Assembly: GCF_002776525.5 (NCBI RefSeq)
Contig: NC_045436.1
Span: forward strand, 52,277,514-52,341,513
Origin: Piliocolobus tephrosceles
Taxonomy: Eukaryota > Chordata > Mammalia > Primates > Cercopithecidae
Reading direction: 5' to 3'
DNA: 64,000 nucleotides
Positions 55,910 through 64,000 of the stretch are shown here, in pieces. Position 1 is the stretch's first letter; every line of letters starts with the position of its first letter. A program made the translations under genes and the position numbers. The notes beneath the pieces are model-generated. The model was not told where the DNA came from, ran no database searches, and saw only the letters and a program-made list of their open reading frames with translations.

Positions 55910-56170
55910 ATGATTATTTCATAAATGTGAAGCTCTTATAATGGGATTAGTGCTGCTATAAAAGAGGTCCTCATCCCTTTTGCCATGTGAAAACACAGCA
56001 TAAAGACAGCTGTCTATGAACCAGGAAACACCATCACTAAACATCAAATCTGTGGGCCTATTAATGTCAGACATCCTAGCCTTGAGAACTGTGAGCAATA
56101 AATTTCTGTTGTTTATAAGCCACACAAACTGTAGTATTTTTGTTGTAATGATCTGAGTAGACTCAGACAA
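55910..56170 (+). mobile_element. 3' LTR of the MLT1-type element, 5' part deleted
   Basis: 'cttataatgggattagtgct', 'gctataaaagaggtcctcat', 'ttgccatgtgaaaacacagc', 'gccttgagaactgtgagcaa' and 'tctgttgtttataagccaca' are the middle and end of an MLT1 LTR. About the first third is missing. Together with the short 5' LTR tail at 54040 it frames one damaged provirus. Confidence 0.8.
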
Positions 56171-57727
56171 ATAGTTACTCTGACACTTTGATTCATTTTT
56201 ACATTTATGGAACTAGATATTGATGTTATTAGCTAGGGATTCTGCACATTTTCAACACAGAGAAAGAATCTTAATTTCACAATTATGTGTTCCACTTCTT
56301 TAGATCCATTGACCTTTCAGTGTTCATTTGGGGAAAATGATAAATCTAATAGGAATCCAGCAATAATTTTGAATACATTTGCATTTCATTATATTCATTT
56401 GAAAAATATGAGATCCAAAACATATTATTTGCTCTACAGGTAGTCCATGCACATATACATATGGATTCATAGGCCCTTACAGTAGCTTTCACCTTACTCT
56501 ATGATTCTATGCTTTAGTGATATGAAAATAGCTCACTATTTTTAACTAGTAGATGAAGCCACCTCTTTCTCTCTCCCTGTTTTTCCTCTCTCTCTGTGTC
56601 TCTCTCTCATTCTCTCTCTCTCTCTCCATCTCTTACACGCACATACACACACACACACACAGAGCCTCCCATATCTTTGGTTGGCTTAATATTTCAGGTC
56701 GCAACTTCAGATAAGTTTCTGCAGGAATTCTTTTCTCCATGACTGAACTTTGTACCTCCTCTAAGCAATGTTTGGGGCAAACTGTGTTTGTATCTGCTTT
56801 TTACCAAAAGATAAGCAAACCAATGTTAAAACTTTATCTACACAAATTGTATTAAGTGTTTATAATGTGTATTAAGTGAAGTAATGAATGAATCAGCTTT
56901 TCTTGTCAACTGCCAAAATCCATAGGCTCTGAGCTATTGCGATAACTTAATAAATGTACTTCTAACTTGAATTTGACAAAAGGGACCGCTCCTTTTCCCA
57001 TATTCCTAATTTTCAAGCTATCCATAAAAATAATTTTAAATATCTGTCATTTTGCACATCTACGTGTTTCCAATATCTTCCTTCAAAATATTTTCTTTTT
57101 TGTAATTTATATTTTGTAGTAAAAATTGACAGTATAGCACATCTTCTTCCCTTTTTCAGCAATAGTAATGAGTGTTTGCTAAGTTATTAATGCATGAGAG
57201 TGTATTACGCAGTCATGGAAATATTAGGTTAACAGTATCAACAAGCACCACACTTTAACCCACTGAGCTTACCTAAAATCCAGAAATTAGCATGTAGAAT
57301 TTATTTTATATATTATATTTAAATTGATTCCAGAGGAAAGTGTATTCACTTATTCATCTGAATGTAAATAACATCCAATCACAAAAACTTTTAAATAAAG
57401 AAACCAGAGAAATCTGGCAAAATAATGTTTTCATTTTTCTGTTGCTTATTTTATTTTTTACATATTTCCCAGACTAAGTTAATGTTGTAACGGTCCATTA
57501 ATTTTTCTTCACCTTCTTTAATATTTTCTTGGAAGAAATAATAAAACACAAGCACCCTACAAAGTTTATTATATATGGCTCATTTCCTAATACATTATAT
57601 TAGCTCTAATATATCATCAAAGCAACTGCTTTGTTGAATTTATATTTTTGAAGTTGTTGTTCAAAAGGTAACGATTTTGCTAGGGAAATATCCATATTTT
57701 CCCCATGCAAAGTAATGATTTTCTAAT
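56171..57727. other. Unassigned AT-rich sequence with a simple-repeat patch
   Basis: Apart from the CT/CA patch at 56558-56662, no feature is supported. Confidence 0.5.
56558..56662. repeat. Interrupted (CT)n followed by (CA)n
   Basis: About 80 bp of CT-rich sequence with interruptions leads into about ten CA units ending at 'cacacacacacacag'. Confidence 0.88.
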
Positions 57728-57862
57728 AAACTGAGCATGGTGCATGGGCCTGTAGTCCCAGCTACTCCCAAGGCTGAGGCAGGAGGATGGCTTGGGTCTG
57801 GGATTTGAGTCCAGCGTTGAGTAACATAGTGAGATCCTGTTACAAAAATAATAATAATGATG
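57728..57862 (+). mobile_element. Free Alu monomer (FLAM-like)
   Basis: A single arm of about 130 bp: 'gagcatggtgcatgggcctg', 'tagtcccagctactcccaag', 'gctgaggcaggaggatggct', then 'gtaacatagtgagatcctgt' and an AAT tail. Only one arm is present between 5' start and A-rich tail, which suggests the monomeric ancestors of Alu rather than a truncated dimer. Confidence 0.65.
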
Positions 57863-58700
57863 ATTTTCTAGATGAAAACTTCACCAAAATCTTCATATAT
57901 GTACTATAGAATATATTCTATATGTTGAAATCTTCCATCAAAACAATTTCAAATTTAATTTTCATTAAGGTCCAAATCTTGACATTGAACATATTAATTA
58001 TGGTGTAATTAAATGTCTACAGAGAAAATTAAAAATACATTATTAAATTTATCTGTGCTCTGATTAAACTACTGCAAAGGGAATAATCAAGTTTAAAAAT
58101 AAGCTTAAGCTTGCTACATATATTTTTACCCTAATGTTCAGAAAGTTCAAATGATCAGAAATGTTCAAATATCTTTCAGAAAGATATTTGGAAACTAATG
58201 GAACTAAATTTTACTTCAATTACTTATTACTTTATCCATGCTATGATTATAAATGAGTTCAAAATATGTAGATTTGAAAAAGATTACCCAAGTGGTAAAG
58301 AAAGTCAACATTTCTTTTTCCTCAAGAATACAAGCCCAGCTCCTTCTAATAAGACTCAAAATTGTATCAAATATTCAACATGTATGCTAAAGTGTTTGGT
58401 ATGAAGTGTAGTCTTATTGTGTTTATTTATATTGAAAAAATACACAGTTTTCTGGATATGAAGTTAATTATTTTCATGGAGTGTTCCTTTTCTCAAAAGA
58501 CTTTGTCCACCCAAAAATCCTCAAATGTTTTAAAATTGATAAATAAAATCTCACTTGAATTCTAACTAGCTAATGTTACAACTTGTTGCATGCTTTATAA
58601 TATAATATAATTCTTTGATTTTATTTTGTAGATCCATTTGAATATCTCTTAAACAATGTTAATTTTAAGATAATGATTTTTAGACACTGAAATGTCTTAT
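57863..58700. other. AT-rich sequence, nothing recognised
   Basis: No feature is supported. Confidence 0.55.
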
Positions 58701-59013
58701 GCCTGCACGGTGGCTCATGTCTGCAATCCTAGCACATTGGGAGGCCAAAGCAGGCTGATCACTTAAAATCAGGAGTTCGAAGCCAGCCTGACCAACATGA
58801 TGAAACCCCATCTCTACGAGAAATACAAAAATTAGCTGGGTGTGGTGGTGTACTCCTGTAGTCCCAACTACTGGGGAGGCTGAGGCGCAAGAATTGCTTC
58901 AACTTGGGAGGCAGAGGTTGCAGTGAGCCAAGATCACTCCAAGCCAAGTGTCCAGGCACTCCAGCCTGGACAACAGAGCAAACTCTGTCTCAAAAAAAAA
59001 AAAAAAAAAAAAA
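58701..59013 (+). mobile_element. AluS-like element, sense
   Basis: It starts 'gcctgcacggtggctcatgt' and ends in a 23-base A-run. The right arm carries an extra segment of about 17 bases around 58938-58955 ('ccaagccaagtgtccagg') next to 'cactccagcctgg'. Confidence 0.93.
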
Positions 59014-59787
59014 GTCCTAGAAAGGCAGATTGGCAGATTTAGTGACATCGAAATGCCCACGTATTTCATTCTAATTTTATTAGCATGCTAATTAACTTCA
59101 AACGTTTTAATTCCAGGGACATTTTGTTTTGCATGCTTTGACCCAACGTGGCCATCCGGTTAGCAAGTAAATTAAACTGATGGCAGAAATCTTGTATGTG
59201 ATGCTTAGGCAAAAACAACCTAGGTAAGTATTTATAGTGGGAAGGACTGAAAGAATATTTGAGCTTAGAAGTCTTACATTTTAATATGCTCCCTGCTGTA
59301 AATAAGAAAATTAATATATCTTTGACTACTTCTAACCTCACTTTCTTGAGACTCCATCTGCCAATTCGACTTAAACTTCTTAAACAACTACAATAATTGT
59401 AGATACTGAAACAAAACTGATTTTTTATTTTCTGTTTATACACTCTTGTAGGTACCTCTTTTTCATTACTTTTAATGTGGAAGAAAACAAACTAACAAGG
59501 AGAGTCCAATTACTATAAATTTATACTTTTATATTTTAGCTGAGATGTGTAATATATTAATGTGATTTTTTAAAAAGACACTTTCAAAGAAAAATATTTG
59601 CTGACCATATCAGTCACTGAATAAGAAAATTCATATTTTATACAAAAAAGATAAATTTATTATCATCATTTATAATATAGTATTCCAAATGTGTACAAAT
59701 ATATGCATAATAAGACACACAATCACATACTAACTCCTAAATTTTTCCTCACATCGTAATTTTTTTTGGTCACATTTACTTCGCAAC
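59014..59787. other. Unassigned sequence with a 125-codon minus-strand frame
   Basis: The frame at 59066-59443 (-) is the longest open frame that I cannot tie to a repeat. It shows no signal peptide, domain or composition typical of a conserved protein, and in AT-rich DNA about one such frame is expected by chance in a window this size. I do not call a gene. Confidence 0.5.
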
Positions 59788-60086
59788 TTTTTTTTTTTTT
59801 TTTTTGAGATGGAGTTTTGCTCTTGTTGCCCAGGCTGGAGTGCAATGTCACGATCTCAGCTCACCGCAACCTCTGCCTCCTGGGTTCAAGTGATTCTCCT
59901 GCCTCAGCCTCCTTGGTATCTGGGATTACAGGGATGCACCACCACACCCGACTAATTTTGTATTTTTAGTAGAGACTGGGTTTCTCTATGTTGGTCATGC
60001 TGGTCTCAAACTCTGGACCTCAGGTGATCCACCCTCCTCTGCCTCCCGAAGTGCTGGGATTGCAGGCGTGAGCCACCATGCCCAGT
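59788..60086 (-). mobile_element. AluS-like element, antisense
   Basis: From an 18-base T-run and 'gagatggagttttgctcttg' to 'gtgagccaccatgcccagt'. It faces the Alu at 58701 about 775 bp away. Confidence 0.93.
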
Positions 60087-60339
60087 GGAACACTTTGTTA
60101 AAGAAATAAAACAATACAGATCAACTCGAGCCTATTCCTCTGTTTATTTTTCTCCAATTTCATTTGCCTCTGTTCTTTCCTCCATTTCTCCTAATAGGTA
60201 CTAACAATTATGAATTTGGTCGTCTTTCCCCCAGTGATAATTGATTTGCATGTGTAAGTAACATTTAATATTGTCTTACATGTTTTTGAACTTTTACAAA
60301 TGATCTCCATTTGATTATATTATTGAGCTACTTTCCTGT

Positions 60340-60900
60340 TTGTGCAACTTTAACTTCTGAGATCTGGTTTATTCCTGTTGATATATGTATCATTTTAATT
60401 GTCATAAAATATTAAAATTGCAAATAATTAAAATTCATTTTAATTGTCATAAAATGTTCTACTTTACGAGTATGCCATAGTTTTGGATCTCTTGTGTGGT
60501 AAGATATTTAGGTTGTTTACAAATATTACAAAAAACATTTCAATAAACATCGTGTACATGTCTTCTCATGCACACGTGAGATAATTATTGGGTGTAGACT
60601 AAGAGCACACTCAAAACTTCTGAATATGGCCAAATTGCTCCATAAAGTGATTTTACCAGTTGCAATCCCACTAGGGTGCATAAAAACAGGCAATTTGCTG
60701 AGTGTGTAATGATGTCTTCTTGTAGTTTTAATTTTTATTTTCCTCATTACCAATGTGCTTGAGTATATTTTTACATACTTACTGACTAGTTTTTTCTCTT
60801 TGTAAACTGCTCATTTTTCCTAATTATTTGCTTTCCTTCTTTGTAGGTTTTTTCTCTCTCTCTTTCAAAAATCAAAATACATAGTATAACAAAAAATATT
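60340..60900 (-). mobile_element. Very old L1 (L1M type), antisense
   Basis: Antisense L1 wording survives: 'tttaggttgtttacaaatat', 'caataaacatcgtgtacatg', 'atatggccaaattgctccat', 'gttgcaatcccactagggtg' and 'gtagttttaatttttatttt'. A 20-bp exact repeat (60391-60410 and 60436-60455) lies near its start. Confidence 0.5.
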
Positions 60901-61514
60901 TTTGTTTTTATTGTGTGAATTTACATAGAGAAAAAAATCTTACATAATAGTTTTTCAACCTGATGTTTTTTAAGAGAATCAATTGTGATTATTTTATTTT
61001 TTAAAAAAATACAATCTAAAGAAAAAATTCAAAGCATGCATCAGTTTTTCCACTAAAGATGCTGATGAGATTTAGAGCTGTTCCAGACACATATAAAAGT
61101 TAAAGAAACAATCATATTCTATGTAATTATTTGAACACCCAAAGTTGCAAGCTACAAGTATATACAATATTCTTAAAAAGTTATCTATAAATTATTTAAC
61201 AGGAAAAAAATAAATTGGACACAGAGAAAGAAAGCTGAGAAGGTGACATTTAAGGCATGTCACTGACATAGGTTTGAAAATAATTAAAAGATTTAGTTTG
61301 AAAGAAAGTAATGGGGTGGGCATTTCAGGCAAGCAAACTGCTGAAATAAAGGTTCAGATGTAAGATGCCCCATGTGTAGGGGCAGTGAGGAGCATGCAAT
61401 TAATGAGACTAAGCATTTAGATTTAAGAAGTTGGTTATTGAAGTCAAACCAATCTATGCATTTAATAACATAGAATCTCAGTATAAAGTCACGATACTGT
61501 CCATTCCTGTAAGA
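60901..61514. other. Unassigned AT-rich sequence
   Basis: No feature is supported. The 99-residue ORF at 61293-61592 (-) runs into L2 sequence. Confidence 0.5.
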
Positions 61515-61992
61515 TAAAAATTGAGAGTCCTTTATGTGGTACGCAAAGTCCTTCAACTTCTCCCTTCTATCCGAATTTATTTTCAGATTCATCTTCTACA
61601 ATTTCTTCATCCATAGTCTACTTGCTAGCCACAGAAGCCTTATGAATTTTCTTGAATTCATTGTTTCTGAGATAATTTTCATTACGCCACCCACAGGCCC
61701 TCATCCCTATCCATACTGCAGTTTTTCTAATTATTATCACCTCTGTGAATCCTTGGACAGTTCTTTCCCATCTTGCCGTCTATGCAATTTTCACAAGTTC
61801 ATCACCTTTTTTTTTTTTTGTAGCCTTATACATGTGTGTTTATCAGTATTTCCCCTCTCCCCAGTGTACTTGTTCTTTTTACCCTAAGTATCTTTCCTCT
61901 GTCCTCAGGAGTTCTTTGAAAACAAGATTTATGTCTTTGTTTCTGAAAGTATTCCATTCTTGCAGCACAGGAACTGCAGCAGAGTATTTGCT
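61515..61992 (+). mobile_element. L2 LINE fragment
   Basis: 'tacgcaaagtccttcaactt', 'ggccctcatccctatccata', 'gttctttgaaaacaagattt' and 'atgtctttgtttctgaaagt' are in the order of L2's 3' third, ending near 'gagtatttgctcagtga', which corresponds to the 'taggtgctcaataa' terminus. The 117-residue ORF at 61534-61887 is a chance frame. Confidence 0.55.
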
Positions 61993-62321
61993 CAGTGATC
62001 GTTTCTAACCGGAAGACCATAGAGGTCTAAGACCATCTACAACATAGGAATAAGACACATGTGATGGCAAATCAGTTGTGGACGATGCCTCATATATCGG
62101 TTACTCTGCCTTCTCTTAGGCTTATAGACTTTTGCTATAATTCCACACCTCAGGCTTATAGACTTTTGCTCAGTGACTGTTTATAACTGGAAGACCGTAG
62201 AGGTCTAAGACCATCTACAAAGTAGGAATAAGGCACAAGGGATGGCAAATCAGCTGTGGATGATTCCTCGTATATTGGTTACTCTGCCTTTTCTGAATTC
62301 CACATCTCAGGCTTATAGATT
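61991..62321 (+). repeat. Two-copy tandem duplication, period 178 bp
   Basis: Unit 1 (61991-62168) and unit 2 (62169-62321) share long runs such as 'gtctaagaccatctacaa', 'gatggcaaatcag', 'ggttactctgcctt' and 'ctcaggcttataga'. Unit 1 has one extra 21-22 base segment, because the 19-mer 'aggcttatagacttttgct' occurs twice in it (62118-62136 and 62152-62170). By eye the copies are roughly 88-90% identical. No transposon family was recognised in the unit. Confidence 0.93.
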
Positions 62322-63468
62322 ATTGGAGAAGACATCAGGACAAACGAAGCACAGGCAATTATCTATAAATGAGTCAGCTGCGAGATCTGAAAATAATATC
62401 CAACAAATATGCATGAAATTGGGAAATTACTAAGGGAAATAATCAGATCCTCACAGTAGAGGTTTGTGTTTTGCGTTTGGAATATGTGAAAGTAATCTTT
62501 AATAGGAAGAGACCAGAGAGAAAGGAATCAAAATAGATGTGCTGAGTAACAGTAATGGAAAAGTTATTCTTGTATCCTGAAAGATGTTTGAATTTTTCAT
62601 GAGACCTGTTGAAATGCTCTCCTGGTCTTTTATTCCTTTGTATTTGGCAATACATAATATTTCACTTAGAATACTATTTTATCACCTGTGCTAACCAGAA
62701 TGATTTGGCCACTTTCACCTTCAGTTTGAAAGAACCCAGATAATATGAATAAACAAACCAAATGATGTAGAAAAGAAAAAATAATCCTATCTTCTGAGAA
62801 CAGAAACCAGATCTAAAATTTTTGTAAGATTTAATAATCAAAATGAGCCCGTTGTAATACCCTCCTGCCTTGTTAAAATAGTCACAATAAAGATTATCTG
62901 GCTATTTTATTAATTCTGAAAAGCATAAAATAATTTTGTAGAATATTATGTATTAATTTCCTCTTCTCTCAACTAGAAACTGGATATTATAAATTAGGTT
63001 TAAAATATTTGCACATGTCCTCTTCAAGGATTTGATCATTTAAGATCAAAGCCAAGAGTAAGTCTGAAACTTTGAAAAGAATGCAATTATTTTCTCACAG
63101 CTGTTTGCTATTTCACACCTGCAAAAACAATAATATTTCAGCAAAAATATTTTTAAAGTAAAGAAAGAATTTAACTTGTGATTGAGGGCACATGTTGGTA
63201 AGGCTAAGCTACTTTTGTTAGCTGGTGAAACTAATCTCTCCCTTTCTTGGATCATGAAGGGTCTCTACAGATGGTTAGGAATTTCTTTATCTTGATGTTT
63301 TGTTTGCTTGCTTTAATCAAGGTTGCCATAAGAAGGAAACAGTTCTTTGGATAGAATTACTGATAAGACTTTGGTAAAATGACACAACTTTGGCAAATGA
63401 TTAAGACATACATTCAGTTAGACAACTAAATAATGTGGTGCTTCTGTCTACTTTGTTTTCTTACTGAA
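62322..63468. other. Unassigned AT-rich sequence
   Basis: No gene or named repeat is supported. Confidence 0.5.
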
Positions 63469-63483
63469 GATTAATATTACTCT

Positions 63484-63799
63484 TGGTTGGATGTGATGGC
63501 TCATGCCTGTAATCTCAGCACTTTGGGAGGCCGAGGCAGGTGAATCACATGAGGTCAGAAGTTCGAGACCAGCCTAGCCAACATGGTGAAATCCCATCTC
63601 TACTAAAAATACAAAAATTAGCTGGACATGGTTATGGGCACCTGTAATCCCAGCAACTCAGGAGGTCAAGGCAGGAGAATACTTTGAACTCGGGAAGCAG
63701 AGGCTGCAGTGAGCTGAGATCACGTCACTGTACTCCAGCCTGGGTGACAAGAGTGAAACTCTGTCTCAACAAACAAACACACACACATACACACACACA
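63484..63799 (+). mobile_element. AluS-like element, sense, with CA-repeat tail
   Basis: It starts 'tggttggatgtgatggctca'. The tail is CAAA-rich and then CA-rich (63770-63799). A 15-bp target duplication flanks it, 'gattaatattactct' (63469-63483) and 'gattaatatcactct' (63800-63814), identical at 14 positions. Confidence 0.95.
63770..63799 (+). repeat. (CA)n microsatellite grown from an Alu tail
   Basis: CA units with one TA interruption stand where poly(A) is expected, directly against the second target-site copy. Confidence 0.9.
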
Positions 63800-64000
63800 G
63801 ATTAATATCACTCTCTAGTTGCATGTATCTTTGGAGTCAGATTTCATATTTGGTTCCTGATGTTTTTTATTTGTTTTGTCCTGGTTTACTCCATCTTCTG
63901 TTGCCTTGTTCTACATGATTGCACCTTAATTCTTGTTTTAGTCTTTGTATTGGTTGCATGAATATCTCCTTTCATTTGTATCTTGCTTCTTATTGAGAAA

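Noticed and set aside
61534..61887. 117-residue plus-strand frame with F/L/C-rich content
   Set aside because: It lies in a diverged L2 fragment, is driven by T-rich sequence and has overlapping frames of similar length.

Overview
This window looks like 64 kb of intergenic (or deep intronic) primate nuclear DNA. It is AT-rich, has no convincing host protein-coding exon and no RNA gene that I can recognise, and is densely layered with transposable elements. The best clue to the species is two Alu copies (20109-20406 and 42602-42897). Both carry the paired changes 'ctcaagcc' and 'actagc' where human AluY has 'ctcacgcc' and 'attagc'. I recall these as diagnostic of the AluYRa lineage of Old World monkeys, so a cercopithecid (macaque, baboon, guenon or relative) is the most likely source. 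One 100-base run of N (50755-50854) marks an assembly gap.

Layout. 1-5 kb holds a MIR, an ancient repeat, a hAT-type transposon cut by a THE1/MST LTR, an Alu, and an old local duplication. 5.1-5.8 kb is a complete ERV1-type solo LTR. 6-11 kb is mostly old unrecognised sequence with MIR and L2 pieces. 11.3-14.5 kb has an old Alu with a long pyrimidine tract, then a nearly complete MaLR (THE1/MST) provirus with both LTRs. 15-20.4 kb has an MLT1 LTR, a 3.4 kb L1 broken by three later insertions, and an AluYRa-like copy. 20.5 kb has a striking 33-bp-arm hairpin. 21-27 kb is quiet, with a MIR, an old LTR and an AluJ. 27-33 kb has two MLT1-type LTRs and two antisense L1s, one carrying an Alu. 33.4-34.2 kb has a close inverted Alu pair. 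35-41 kb has L2 fragments, a compound microsatellite, a young truncated L1 and an MLT1 LTR with an acquired hairpin. 41.8-46.5 kb is old L1 sequence containing a Tigger-type transposon that itself contains an Alu. 47.7-48.8 kb is an L1 with a 5' inversion (twin priming). 50.8-52.1 kb has the gap and two Alus. 53.6-56.2 kb is a nested MaLR complex. 57.7-60.9 kb has a free Alu monomer, two Alus and an old L1. 61.5-62.3 kb has an L2 and a 178-bp-period tandem duplication. The window ends with an AluS whose tail has become a CA microsatellite.

Nothing here acts together as a pathway. The biology is the record of successive insertions, whose order can be read from nesting. I looked for an undescribed system and did not find one. 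The most unusual items are structural: the hairpins at 20560-20644 and 40334-40375, the tandem duplication at 61991-62321, the duplicated block 946-1159/2501-3053, the putative retrocopy fragment inside L1 at 16986-17186, and the gap placed exactly in an Alu tail. Family names were assigned by eye from memory of consensus sequences. Boundaries are usually good to about 5-20 bases, better where target-site duplications are given.
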